Below, piece by piece: positions 26,027 through 35,265 of a stretch of 64,000 nucleotides of DNA. A model generated the notes under the pieces. The model was not told the DNA's origin. It did no database searches and worked only from the letters and a program-made list of their open reading frames with translations. Each line of letters opens with the position of its first letter. The first letter of the stretch is position 1. The stretch covers positions 1 through 64,000 of the forward strand of contig JAXLXW010000012.1 of assembly GCA_046327755.1 (NCBI GenBank). The letters run 5' to 3'. This stretch comes from SCN-70-22 sp046327755. Its GTDB lineage: Bacteria > Gemmatimonadota > Gemmatimonadetes > Gemmatimonadales > Gemmatimonadaceae. A program made the position numbers and the translations under genes.

Positions 26027-27340
26027 ATGCCACTCCTCCGCCTTCGTTCGCTCGCCGGACTCCTGCTGCTCGTTGCCCTCTGCTGGGCGCTGAGTCGCGA
26101 TCGCAAGGCGATCCATTGGCGCGTCGTCCTGTGGGGCATCGCGCTCCAGGTCCTATTCGGGATGCTGGTGCTCCTCACGCCAGTGGGAACGGCATTCTTC
26201 GGCGGCGTGAACGACCTCTTGCTCAACGTCATGCACTTCGCGGAGGTCGGCTCGAAGTTCCTCTTCGGCGACCTCGTCTTCAACAACATCCCGGTCGGCG
26301 TCGGCAAGGCCGGAGGCAACTCGCCGATCGCGGCGGGCGAACTGGTGGCGCGCACCGGCGCCTACTTCGCCTTCCACGTCCTCCCCACGATCATCTTCTT
26401 CTCGTCGCTGATGGCGGTGCTCTACCACCTGCGCATCATGCAACGGGTGGTGCACGCCGTCGCGTGGGTCATGCAGCGCACGATGGGGACATCGGGCGCC
26501 GAGACGCTGGCAACGGCCGGCGGAATCTTCGTGGGATTGATGGAGACGCCACTCCTCGTGCGTCCTTACCTCGAGCGCATGACGCGCTCCGAGGTCTTCG
26601 CGCTCATGATCGCCGGCCTGGCCTCGATCTCCGGGGGACTCCTCGTCGCATACGTCGGCCTCCTCTCCCCGTTCTTTCCCGAGATCGGTGGGCACCTCGT
26701 CTCTGCTTCGTTCATGTCGGCACCGGCCGCACTGGCGATCGCCAAGCTGCTGTACCCGGAGACCGATCGCGCCGAGACGTCGAGCTCACTCCCGGTGGAG
26801 TCGGAGCGCGGGCACGACGTGAACGTGATCGATGCCGCGGGGCGTGGCGCCAACGAGGGGCTCTTCATGGCACTCAAGGTCGGCGCGATGCTCATCGCCT
26901 TCCTCTCGCTCCTCGAGATGCTCAACGCCGGCTTCGGATGGTTGGGGAGCCTGGCAGGATTCGAGCACCTGACCCTGCAGGGTGTGCTTGGTGTGATCAC
27001 CGCCCCCGTCGCCTGGCTCATCGGCGTTCCGTGGAGCGACGCACGTGTCGTGGGCGAGTTGGTCGGCGTGAAGACGATCCTCAACGAATTCGTCGCCTTT
27101 CGGCAGCTGGCCGATCACCTCCAGGGGCCCGGTGCGCTGCAGCATCGCTCGATGGTGATCGCGAGCTACGCGCTCTCCGGCTTTGCCAACTTCGGGTCGA
27201 TCGCGATGCAGATTGCCGGGATGGGCGAGCTGGCGCCGGGCAAGCGCGCCATGCTCGCCGAGTTGGGGATGCGCGCCCTCTTTGGCGGGGCGATCGCCGG
27301 GCTCATGACCGCTGCGGTGGCCGGGCTCGTCCTTCCGTGA
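26027..27340 (+). CDS. NupC-type concentrative nucleoside transporter (CNT family)
   Basis: This is a 437-residue multi-pass inner-membrane symporter. CNT landmarks are visible: an N-terminal helix pair, GGVNDLLLNVMHF, the GNSPIAAGELVARTGAYFAF region, a conserved GLMETPLLVRPYLERM (substrate-binding Glu), and VKTILNEFVAF near the end, followed by SGFANFGSIAMQIAGMG. It imports nucleosides with H+ or Na+. The stop overlaps the GTG start of the PfkB kinase gene, which links uptake to phosphorylation. ATG 26027 was chosen; upstream codons are antisense to the divergent oxidoreductase. Confidence 0.93.
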   Translation: MPLLRLRSLAGLLLLVALCWALSRDRKAIHWRVVLWGIALQVLFGMLVLLTPVGTAFFGGVNDLLLNVMHFAEVGSKFLFGDLVFNNIPVGVGKAGGNSPIAAGELVARTGAYFAFHVLPTIIFFSSLMAVLYHLRIMQRVVHAVAWVMQRTMGTSGAETLATAGGIFVGLMETPLLVRPYLERMTRSEVFALMIAGLASISGGLLVAYVGLLSPFFPEIGGHLVSASFMSAPAALAIAKLLYPETDRAETSSSLPVESERGHDVNVIDAAGRGANEGLFMALKVGAMLIAFLSLLEMLNAGFGWLGSLAGFEHLTLQGVLGVITAPVAWLIGVPWSDARVVGELVGVKTILNEFVAFRQLADHLQGPGALQHRSMVIASYALSGFANFGSIAMQIAGMGELAPGKRAMLAELGMRALFGGAIAGLMTAAVAGLVLP

Positions 27341-28263
27341 CGGAATCGTCGGCGCCTCGGGCGTCAGGCGCGGCGCGCATGGTCGTGAGCGGGACGCTCA
27401 CCCTCGACACCATCGAGCGCGACGACGTTAGGCATGCCGACATTCCCGGCGGGTCGGCGCTCTACGGCGCGGCCGCGGCGCGCCTCGTCCTCCCGACGCG
27501 CATCGTGGGAACGGTCGGCACCGACTTCCCCTTCGAGACGCTCGCGACCCTGTGGTCTGGCGGCATCGACCGGGCGGGTATCGAGGTGCTCGACGGCCCC
27601 ACCTTCCGCTGGCACGCGCGTTACGAGCGCAGCGGCGATACGCGCGTCACCATCTCCCGAGTGCGTGGTGTCGCCGAGGGGCGGCTCCCGCCAGTTGCAC
27701 CTACCGAGACGGACGATGTCGCCCTCCTGCTGGGAAGCACCGACCCGCGCATCCAGGCGCACGTGCGAGCCGCACACCCGCGCGCGCGTGTCGTCGGGCT
27801 CGATAGCATGATCCACTGGTGGCGCGAATTCGCCACCGCGCTGGCGCCACTCCTCGCGCACGTCGATGTCGTCTTTGTCGACGAGGAAGAACTGGCGCTT
27901 GCCGTCGGCACCGCCGACGCCGCGACGGGTGCCGCGCGCCTCATGGACCTCGGCCCGCCGCTCGTCGTGGTCAAGCGCGGCTCGCGCGGGGCGTGGCTCC
28001 AACGGCGTGGCGAATCAGCGATCGCCGCCAGCGCCGTCCCTCGCATGAGCGCCACCGATCCCACGGGGGCGGGCGATGCCTTTGCCGGCGCCTTCGTGGC
28101 CGCCCTCGCCCGCTGGCCAGAGCGCGGCGATGCCCACGCGTTGCGACTGGCGACCGCGATGGCGTCGTTCGCGGTGGAGCGCGTGGGCGTCGCGGCGCTG
28201 GCCACGGCGCACGACGACGAGATCGCGCGCCGAATGGCGACGGTCGTGGTCAGCGAGGCGTGA
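27337..28263 (+). CDS. PfkB family sugar/nucleoside kinase
   Basis: This is a 308-residue ribokinase-fold enzyme. The N-terminal PGGSALYGAAAARLVLPTRIVGTVGTD region gives the Gly-rich substrate face, and ATDPTGAGDAFAGAFVAAL near residues 239-257 holds the catalytic Asp247. VVKRGSRGAWL is the usual preceding strand. The start is GTG 27337-27339, overlapping the transporter stop as GTGA, so the pair is coupled. Given the partner, phosphorylation of a nucleoside or of ribose released from it is likely. It lacks features that would distinguish adenosine kinase from other PfkB members. Confidence 0.88.
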   Translation: MTESSAPRASGAARMVVSGTLTLDTIERDDVRHADIPGGSALYGAAAARLVLPTRIVGTVGTDFPFETLATLWSGGIDRAGIEVLDGPTFRWHARYERSGDTRVTISRVRGVAEGRLPPVAPTETDDVALLLGSTDPRIQAHVRAAHPRARVVGLDSMIHWWREFATALAPLLAHVDVVFVDEEELALAVGTADAATGAARLMDLGPPLVVVKRGSRGAWLQRRGESAIAASAVPRMSATDPTGAGDAFAGAFVAALARWPERGDAHALRLATAMASFAVERVGVAALATAHDDEIARRMATVVVSEA

Positions 28264-28325
28264 CGCCGCGATGACTCCCCTGAACGGCGCGTCGGCGCGA
28301 TGAGGCGTTCGGGGACGCGAAGCGC

Positions 28326-29348
28326 CTAACGCCGAATTCCCTCGTACTGCACGTACACCACCGTCGTCCACTTCCCCGTCGGAAGGCGGCCGCGGTACAG
28401 CGACTCGTGGCGGATCTGGGCGACCGGTCCCGACTGCGAGAGGCGCTCCATGAAGTCGACAAGCTGCGCGTGCTCCTCGTACTCCACGCTCACGTGCCAC
28501 CCGCTGTCACGCGGCGCGACCGCGCGGACGAGCGTTCCGGCGACCACCGCGGCCATCACACGCTTGCGCGCTTCGTCCTGCCCGGCCACCGGAGGGCCGT
28601 TCTCCAGTGCCTCGTTCTCACGGTAGAGCGGATCCTGCCGCGCGCGCTCCAGCTCCTCCGCGCGTCGCGCCTCCTCGCGTTCCTGCGCCACCACGCTGGG
28701 GCGCGGCGCTCCCTCCTCCCATCGTTCCGCCGCGCTCCACGTCGAGCGCGTCTCGAACGTCCACGGGAGGGGAATCCCCTTGCAGCCGTCGCCACACCAG
28801 ACGGTGAACTCGTCGTAATCCGTATGATCGAGACGCCCCACGAGCCGCCCATCCTTCCCTGGAGCGATGCGCAGCGCGCGGCGCAGGGTGACAAAGCCTC
28901 CCGAGGCTACTTCGGCATCCCATGTGTTGGGGATGTCGCGCGACGACAGGTGGAGCCACCCGTCCTTGCAGTGGTAGTCCCCCGTATACTCGGTCCCCTT
29001 CGCGAGGCGCCGCTCGACGACCTGGCCGTCGAGGAAACCCAGCGTCACGTGCAATGCGGTGTCCGCCGATCCCTCCACGGTGAAGGACTCCAGTTCGTGC
29101 GGTACGCTATCCCAGGGCGCGAAGCGGCCGGCGATCTGGTAGCCGACAGGATCGGCCGCGTACACGTAGCGACCAGCCAGCGCGGGGCAGTGCCAGTCCT
29201 TTCCCAGCTGCAACGGGCGCCACGCCTTCGGGAGATCCGCCGTCTCGCGACGGCATGCCGCCAGCGGGACCAGCAGCACGAGTGCAATGGACAGACACGC
29301 GCGTGACGCAGCAGGGTGCGCACGGCCGGGGCACGGATAACGACGCAT
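28326..29348 (-). CDS. Uncharacterised exported lipoprotein
   Basis: This is a 340-residue protein with a lipoprotein signal (ALVLLVPLAACRRE). The mature part has a beta-rich N-terminal half (LGKDWHCPALAGRYVYAADP, then WCGDGCKGIPLP with a possible disulfide). A charged Glu/Arg-rich helical stretch follows near 215-245, then a C-terminal alpha/beta segment of about 70 residues (WHVSVEYEEHAQLVDFMERL). I do not recognise a family. The stop TAG lies inside a CGTTAGGC octamer. ATG 29346-29348 was preferred to a start seven codons upstream because it gives a shorter n-region. Confidence 0.7.
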   Translation of the reverse strand: MRRYPCPGRAHPAASRACLSIALVLLVPLAACRRETADLPKAWRPLQLGKDWHCPALAGRYVYAADPVGYQIAGRFAPWDSVPHELESFTVEGSADTALHVTLGFLDGQVVERRLAKGTEYTGDYHCKDGWLHLSSRDIPNTWDAEVASGGFVTLRRALRIAPGKDGRLVGRLDHTDYDEFTVWCGDGCKGIPLPWTFETRSTWSAAERWEEGAPRPSVVAQEREEARRAEELERARQDPLYRENEALENGPPVAGQDEARKRVMAAVVAGTLVRAVAPRDSGWHVSVEYEEHAQLVDFMERLSQSGPVAQIRHESLYRGRLPTGKWTTVVYVQYEGIRR

Positions 29349-29399
29349 GCCGTACAGACGACCCACCACCCCTCCGGTTCACGTGCGCCGCGCGCCCCG

Positions 29400-30449
29400 T
29401 CAGTCGATGAAGTCGACCTCGAGCCCCACCGTTTCGCCGGCGTGCTGGAGCGCGTACACCGGATAGGAGCCGTCGCCATCGCCCGAGGGCATCAGGAGCA
29501 CCTGCGCATCGCGGGCCAGCACCACCACCGACGGACGCGGTGCGCGCGACTCGACCTCCGCGAAGGCCGCCTCCCGATCGCCCGGGCGCGTCGCGCGCAT
29601 GAGCGGCTGTCGGTCGCAAACAACCACGGCCGCGCTGTCCACCGGGACGTCGAAGGCGTGCACGCGCGACTCGCTCAACGCCCCCTGCGCCAACAGGCGC
29701 ATCGTCCGGACGACAATCCACCCCTCGGCGATCGACGCTCCGAGCCGCACGGCGACGTCATAGCGCCCCGGCGACACATGCACCACCTGCGACCGTTCTC
29801 CCGGCCCCTGCGCCACGTCGCAAACGGACAGCTCTTCGCCGCGCACCTCCATGGTGCCGCATTCCCACCATCGCGTCGGGTCCAGCGCCAGCAGCTCGCC
29901 TGACGAGTGCTGCCGCGCGAGTCGCTCCGCCACCGACGCGGCGACCGGCCGTATGGTGAGCGTCTCCTTGCGCGCCTTCCGCGACGGGGCTGGCACTCCA
30001 AGCGCCGAGAACAACGACGCATCGGAGGCAAAGACCACCTCGAGGATCGAGTCGATCCAGCGGTCGGAGCTCGTGTCCTTCGTGCGCTTCCCCGTCCCCG
30101 CATCCCACGCGTACAGCGTGGTGCCCAGCACCCCCGGCGCATCGGGATCTGGGAGCCAGAATCGCCAGAAACCGCGCGTGAGCGCCGGGACGCCACGGTC
30201 GTGGTCGAACACTGCGCAGGCCACCACGCCGTCGCGGGGAAAGTCGGGGTGCGCTGCGCGCATCGACTCGGTCAACGCTGCGAAGTCGAGCATGGTCATC
30301 CCCTCGCGAAAGGTCCCCGCCACCGGATGCGTCAGGAGGCGGGTGATGCGCGGGTCGAGGAGGCGCGACTTGTACGTCGGGGGGAGGGCGACACCGAGCC
30401 GGCGCTCGGCCTCGTCGACCTCAGCTGCAATCACGGGGAACCAGGGCAT
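29400..30449 (-). CDS. SMI1/KNR4 (SUKH)-like protein with DUF4241-like C-terminus
   Basis: This is a 349-residue cytosolic protein. Residues about 1-150 resemble a SUKH domain (VDEAERRLGVALPPTYKSRLL, then a Trp-rich FWRFWLPDP strand). Residues about 190-349 resemble DUF4241: VHAFDVPVDSAAVVVCD and the closing GDGSYPVYALQHAGETVGLEVDF. SUKH proteins often act as immunity proteins against secreted nuclease toxins. I see no toxin gene beside it, so a general binding role is equally possible. It ends 51 bases before the lipoprotein gene and begins 15 bases after the GH172 stop. Domain assignments are by eye. Confidence 0.65.
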   Translation of the reverse strand: MPWFPVIAAEVDEAERRLGVALPPTYKSRLLDPRITRLLTHPVAGTFREGMTMLDFAALTESMRAAHPDFPRDGVVACAVFDHDRGVPALTRGFWRFWLPDPDAPGVLGTTLYAWDAGTGKRTKDTSSDRWIDSILEVVFASDASLFSALGVPAPSRKARKETLTIRPVAASVAERLARQHSSGELLALDPTRWWECGTMEVRGEELSVCDVAQGPGERSQVVHVSPGRYDVAVRLGASIAEGWIVVRTMRLLAQGALSESRVHAFDVPVDSAAVVVCDRQPLMRATRPGDREAAFAEVESRAPRPSVVVLARDAQVLLMPSGDGDGSYPVYALQHAGETVGLEVDFID

Positions 30450-30464
30450 GGCGGAGAATAGCGA

Positions 30465-32453
30465 CTACCCCGACACTCGCTCCAGCACCACGCGGACGAG
30501 ATCGAGCGCCGCGCGCCGGGTCCCGGTCACCGACGGCGTGATGCGCAGGTGCAGCGTGGCATCTCCGGCCTCGAGTTCGAGCTCGCCTAACGCCTTGGGT
30601 TCGGAGACGCGCCGAGTGTCCGCGCGCGTATCGACCGGCGCGCCCGTCGGCTGGTCGTCTCGCAAGAGCTGCACTGTCCCCTGCCCTGGCCCCGTCACCG
30701 GGATGATCGAGATGCGATAGCGACCCGCGGTCGCCACCGGCACGCCGAGCGACAGGACGTGCCGCCCCAGTTCCGGCGTGCTGTCGCCGACGAACGAGAG
30801 GAAGCGCCCGATCCCGTTCTCCGATTCCTTGGAGATCCGCGCAAACCGGGTGGAGAAGAAGGTGATGCTTGACGACCACCCGGCGTTGACGGTGATGCGA
30901 TCGGGAGCCACGCGCCGACGCGACGCAGGCGTCCAAGGCGTCGATCGCATGGTGAGCGGGGTGGTCGCGTACAGGTACGTGACCGCCGAGTAGTCTCCCG
31001 GCACTTCGTTGCGCACCGTCTCGCCATGCTCGATCGTGAAGTCGATGCGCCGGCTCCACGGATAGGCGTCGCCGAGGAAGAAGCGGTAGCCGCCGGTGCG
31101 CGCCAGCGCGTTGGAGTAGCCGAGCGCACCGGAGAGCGGGAAGGCGCGTCGCGCGTCCCAGCGGCCGGGAATGTCGTACCACCCGCCGTTGAACGAGTCC
31201 TCCGATCCCGTCCCCTTCACGATCGTATCGCCATCGACCACGACGCGATCGTCGCCTTCGAAGAACGGCGTCCCATCGGTCCCGATCCCCTGCGCCTGCA
31301 GTGTGACGCCCACGATGTGTCCGCTCCCCTCGCTCTGCAGGTAGGTGAACGGGCGCCCCGGTGTGGTGGGGTTCTCGTGTCGCCAGATCGCGTGGAAGCG
31401 CCCCTCGCCCGGGCGGCGCGCCACGTCGCTCGTGAACACCTCGGCGAACACAGGGCGCGGCGCGGCGTTAGGCGCCTGCACCAGCTCGACGCGCGCCGCG
31501 CGGTCGTACGGCATCGGGAACCAGAGGTAAGCGGTGTCGCGCACGGCGCCGGCGAGGAGCCCGGCCATTGCCGGCTTCCCCCACGCGCCACCGAACAGGT
31601 CCTCCACCGGCGCCTCGATTGCAGGAGTGGCCGCGCCATCCCACGTGACGCGCACAAGCGTCGCGCGCTCGTCCGCCATGAGCGCGGCCGCGGGCGCGAG
31701 CCGAAGTCCGACAATGCGCCCGCCGCGCGTGCTCTCGTAGACCGTCGTCGCACGCCCCGGTGGCAACGTGCGCGTCACGGCATGCCGAGTCACGACGCTT
31801 CCCGGCGGTGCCACGCGACGGCTCAGGTTCGCACCGGCAGTTGCAAAGTCGGCGGCGGCCGTTGCGAGCCCTGTCGAGGCGGTGTCGCGCGGCGTCCAAC
31901 TCTCGATCACCGACCCCGCCGGATACGCCGCCCAGTTGACCTGGTGGAACTGCACGCGCGCCCCGCGGACGATCACCTTCAACGACGTGGCGAACGGGAG
32001 GGGGACGTACGAGTAGTAGCCGCCAGCGCCAAAGCCGACGAGCGGCCCGCGAAACGGCGGAACGCCGTCGACGAACAGGCGGCGGAAGGGGACGACCAGG
32101 CGCGGGGTCGACTCGCCGTCGAAGTAGAACTCCACCGGGTCGTCCGTCGGCGTCGGCGTCCAGATGCGCGTGACCACGCCCGGGCCCGTGAGCTCGGCGA
32201 TGACGAGCCCGTCTCCCTCGCGGCGCAGGAACGAGTGCTTCCCGCTGAAGCCATCGTCGTTCTCCCCCGATGGATCGGCGCTGGAGAAGGCACCGACGCG
32301 GACGGCACGGCGCGGAAGGGCGAGTTCGTCGAGCCGCGTGAGCGCGCGGAGCCCCATCCCGACGGCCTCGGAACCGGACGCGGGGCGCTGCGCCGCGAGG
32401 GGGAGAGCGAACAGCAACGCGCCTAACGTCAGCGTCCGGAGCCTGGAGAGCAT
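30465..32453 (-). CDS. DUF2961 glycoside hydrolase (GH172)
   Basis: This is a 662-residue exported protein with signal peptide MLSRLRTLTLGALLFALPLAA. The DUF2961 double jelly-roll is recognisable from SGKHSFLRREGDGLVIAELTGPGVVTRIWTP through FYFDGESTPRLVVPF, GGYYSYVPLPF, and the conserved TGSEDSFNGGWYDIPGR with its acidic residues near 460. Characterised GH172 enzymes act on alpha-fructofuranosides or D-arabinofuranosides. A C-terminal extension of about 100 residues looks like a beta-sandwich. Upstream in-frame codons overlap the ankyrin gene, so ATG 32451-32453 is taken. The substrate remains open. Confidence 0.86.
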   Translation of the reverse strand: MLSRLRTLTLGALLFALPLAAQRPASGSEAVGMGLRALTRLDELALPRRAVRVGAFSSADPSGENDDGFSGKHSFLRREGDGLVIAELTGPGVVTRIWTPTPTDDPVEFYFDGESTPRLVVPFRRLFVDGVPPFRGPLVGFGAGGYYSYVPLPFATSLKVIVRGARVQFHQVNWAAYPAGSVIESWTPRDTASTGLATAAADFATAGANLSRRVAPPGSVVTRHAVTRTLPPGRATTVYESTRGGRIVGLRLAPAAALMADERATLVRVTWDGAATPAIEAPVEDLFGGAWGKPAMAGLLAGAVRDTAYLWFPMPYDRAARVELVQAPNAAPRPVFAEVFTSDVARRPGEGRFHAIWRHENPTTPGRPFTYLQSEGSGHIVGVTLQAQGIGTDGTPFFEGDDRVVVDGDTIVKGTGSEDSFNGGWYDIPGRWDARRAFPLSGALGYSNALARTGGYRFFLGDAYPWSRRIDFTIEHGETVRNEVPGDYSAVTYLYATTPLTMRSTPWTPASRRRVAPDRITVNAGWSSSITFFSTRFARISKESENGIGRFLSFVGDSTPELGRHVLSLGVPVATAGRYRISIIPVTGPGQGTVQLLRDDQPTGAPVDTRADTRRVSEPKALGELELEAGDATLHLRITPSVTGTRRAALDLVRVVLERVSG

Positions 32454-32500
32454 GGCGTCTGGTTCGGGTTGGAGGAGAGCGAGCGCGCCGCGTGGCGCCG

Positions 32501-33250
32501 TTACAGCTCGGCCGCGCGGCGCGCTCCGTGCGCACGCAACCAGTCGACGAGCGCCGCGTTCCCCCCATCGGGCGCGGCGCCGAGCGCTGCATCGAGCGGC
32601 GTCTTGTGATCGTGCCCCAGCCAGTTCAGGTCGGCACCGCGCGAGACGAGGTACGCCGCAACCTCCTGCGCACCGCCGCGGCAGGCGTGCCAGAGGGCGT
32701 TCGAGAGGTCGCGCGACGGGGGCGCATCGCCCCCCTCGCATAACGAGCGCACGCGATCGACGAGACCGAGCGCCGCCGCCTGCCACAGCGTCGTGCGTGC
32801 CCCGCGCGCGAGCAGCGCACGCGCCGCGCGCCATTGCGCAAAGACCACCGCATCCGACATCGCCGTCCCCCCGGTGAAGATCGCCCCCGGCGCCTCGAGG
32901 TCGGCGCCTGCATCAAGCAACGCCTCGAGCACCGCGACGTCGTCACTGCTCGCCGCCCAGTGCAGCGGCGTCTCGGCGGACGCGATCTCCGTGGAGTGCG
33001 AGACCGCGGCGTTCACGTCGGCGCCGGCGGCAGCAAGGAGCGCCACCATCTCCGCTCCGCGCGCGAGGTGCCCCGGCCAGTCGGCCACCACATGGAGGAG
33101 CGATCGCGCCACGCCGCGCGCGTCGACGATGCTCGCCGTGGCCAGATCGGGTCGCGCGTCGAGCCGGTCGCGCAACGACTCCACGGCTCCCTGCCGGATA
33201 AGGCCGCACAGCTCGACGGCGACCGGGTCATCCTCGGCAATCCGCAACAT
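32501..33250 (-). CDS. Ankyrin-repeat protein
   Basis: This is a 249-residue cytosolic protein built of about six ankyrin repeats, seen as MVALLAAAGADVN, TPLHWAASSDDVAVLEALLDAGADLE, ARALLARGART, VAAYLVSRGADLNWLG and TPLDAAL. Such proteins serve as binding scaffolds, and nothing points to a partner. The terminal repeat is capped by VDWLRAHGARRA. It lies 47 bases upstream of the GH172 gene and is divergent from the S15 hydrolase gene. Confidence 0.88.
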   Translation of the reverse strand: MLRIAEDDPVAVELCGLIRQGAVESLRDRLDARPDLATASIVDARGVARSLLHVVADWPGHLARGAEMVALLAAAGADVNAAVSHSTEIASAETPLHWAASSDDVAVLEALLDAGADLEAPGAIFTGGTAMSDAVVFAQWRAARALLARGARTTLWQAAALGLVDRVRSLCEGGDAPPSRDLSNALWHACRGGAQEVAAYLVSRGADLNWLGHDHKTPLDAALGAAPDGGNAALVDWLRAHGARRAAEL

Positions 33251-33368
33251 CTGCTATCGTGAGGGGGTGAGTGCAGCGACCACGGGTCCACGCTGCGTTC
33301 CCTAGCTTACGTCGATTCCGGCGGCGCGCCACCTTTCATCGATACACGCAACCCTGGGCGCCCTCGAC

Positions 33369-35261
33369 ATGCGTCACACGTTCACTCGCTGCACGCGTCT
33401 GCTGCACCGCTTCCGGCGCGCCGCGATGTTCGCCCTGTCGGCGAGCCTCGCCAGCACATCAGCCGTTCCGGTCGCCGGCCAAGCGCCCACCGACGCCCGC
33501 GTCGACTCGCTTTTCGAGCGCCGCGAGGCCCGTATCGCCATGCGCGACGGCGTACGGCTCTTCACCGTCGTCCTCGTCCCGCGCCAGCGCGAGGGGAAGC
33601 TCCCCATCCTCCTCTCCCGCACTCCCTACGGCACCGACGGCTGGGGCGGGACCTACAACCTCCTTGCCGGATTCAAGGAATTGATGGCCGACGGCTATGT
33701 CCTCGTCTTCCAGGACATCCGTGGGCAGTACCAATCCGAGGGGACGTTCGTGATGAATCGCCCGCCCCGCGACCGGCGTGATGCGCGCAGCATCGACGAG
33801 GCCACCGACACACACGACACGATCGAGTGGTTGCTGGCCAACGTCCCCGAGGTCCTGCCACGTGTGGGAATGCTCGGAATTTCGTATCCGGGCTTCCTCG
33901 TCAACGCAGCGATGACCGAGCCGCACCCGGCGCTCAAGGCCATGAGTCCGCAGGCGCCGATGGTGGACACCTGGATGGGCGACGACTTCTTCCACCAGGG
34001 GGCCATCCGGCAGTCGTACGCCATCGAGTGGATCCACGGGCGCGAGTCGAAGGCCGCCGGGACGGGGCCGCTCGGCATCTCGCGCTGGGATACCTACGAC
34101 TGGTATCGATCCTTCCCCACCCTCGACTCGCTCGCACGCGCGACCGGCGCGGTGAGGTGGCCCACGTGGCAGCGTTTCGTCGCGCACCCGTCCTACGATC
34201 GCGAGTGGCAGTCGCGCGCCGTGCAGCGCTACCTCACGCACACGAGCATCCCCACGCTCACGGTGGGCGGGTGGTGGGATCAGGAGGACGGCTACGGCCC
34301 GCTGGAGTCGCACGCCGCGCTCGCCGCGACCGACACCTCGAAGATCGTGCGACTCGTGGTGGGGCCGTGGTTCCACGGGCAGTGGTATGACGAGGACGGT
34401 GCGTCGTTAGGGGCGCTCCGTTTCGGTCGCGCCACCGGGGCCGACTTCCGCGCGCTGCAGGCGCGCTTCTTTGCCCGTTACCTCAAGCCGTCGAGCAACG
34501 AACCACTCCCCGTCGCCACCGTCTTCGACGCCGGGACCAACCAGTGGCGTGAGTTCGACGCGTGGCCGCCGCGCGCGGTCGAGCGGCGCTCGCTGTACCT
34601 GCATGAGGGCGGGGTGCTCGCCTTCACGCCGCCAGCCGCAACCGCCGGCGTCGCGGCCTTCGACGCGTGGACCTCCGACCCGCGCTTCCCCGTCCCGTAT
34701 CGTCCGAGGCCGATCCCCTCCTACGTCGAATGGGACACCTGGCTCTCGCGCGACCAGCGCTTCGTCGACGGGCGCCCCGACGTGATGACGTACCAGACGC
34801 CCCCGCTCGATCACGACGTGACCATCGCCGGCAACATCACGGCGCGCCTCTTCGCCTCCACCACCGGAAGCGACGCCGACTGGGTGGTGAAGCTCATCGA
34901 CGTGTACCCTGATAGCGTCGAGCGCCCCGAGATGCGGGGCTACCAGCTGATGATCAGCGGCGAGATCCTCCGCGGGCGCTACCGCACCTCGTTCGAGAAG
35001 GCGGCGCCGATCACGCCGAATGCCGCGCTCCCCTACACCATCGACCTGCACCAGCAGTCGTACACCGTGCGCCGCGGGCACCGGCTGATGGTGCAGGTGC
35101 AGAGCTCGTGGTTCCCCCTCTACGACCGCAACCCGCAGCTGTTCGTTCCCAACATCTTCACGGCGCGCGCCGACCAGTACAAGGCGCAGCAGCATCGCGT
35201 CTGGCACACGCGCGCTCGGCCGTCGCGCGTCGACATCGACGTGCTCCCGCCAGCTCGTTAG
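33369..35261 (+). CDS. Exported CocE/NonD (S15, X-Pro dipeptidyl-peptidase-like) hydrolase, copy 1
   Basis: This is a 630-residue exported alpha/beta hydrolase. A signal region (about 1-38) precedes the catalytic domain. The nucleophile is Ser172 in GMLGISYPGFL, and the YQSEGTF and VGGWWDQEDGYGP stretches are typical. A helical cap (TWMGDDFFHQGA) and a C-terminal jelly-roll (TIAGNITARLFASTTGSDADWVVKL) complete the CocE/NonD layout. Relatives are X-Pro dipeptidyl-peptidases, cocaine esterase and glutaryl-acylases. A second copy lies at 49763-51634. Its stop TAG falls in a GTTAGG site, and the BciA-like gene starts four bases later, so the two may be cotranscribed. Confidence 0.9.
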   Translation: MRHTFTRCTRLLHRFRRAAMFALSASLASTSAVPVAGQAPTDARVDSLFERREARIAMRDGVRLFTVVLVPRQREGKLPILLSRTPYGTDGWGGTYNLLAGFKELMADGYVLVFQDIRGQYQSEGTFVMNRPPRDRRDARSIDEATDTHDTIEWLLANVPEVLPRVGMLGISYPGFLVNAAMTEPHPALKAMSPQAPMVDTWMGDDFFHQGAIRQSYAIEWIHGRESKAAGTGPLGISRWDTYDWYRSFPTLDSLARATGAVRWPTWQRFVAHPSYDREWQSRAVQRYLTHTSIPTLTVGGWWDQEDGYGPLESHAALAATDTSKIVRLVVGPWFHGQWYDEDGASLGALRFGRATGADFRALQARFFARYLKPSSNEPLPVATVFDAGTNQWREFDAWPPRAVERRSLYLHEGGVLAFTPPAATAGVAAFDAWTSDPRFPVPYRPRPIPSYVEWDTWLSRDQRFVDGRPDVMTYQTPPLDHDVTIAGNITARLFASTTGSDADWVVKLIDVYPDSVERPEMRGYQLMISGEILRGRYRTSFEKAAPITPNAALPYTIDLHQQSYTVRRGHRLMVQVQSSWFPLYDRNPQLFVPNIFTARADQYKAQQHRVWHTRARPSRVDIDVLPPAR

Positions 35262-35265
35262 GGCC

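Noticed and set aside
26116..27336. Upstream part of the frame that contains the PfkB kinase
   Set aside because: This part is out of frame with the nucleoside transporter and non-protein-like. The kinase starts at GTG 27337.
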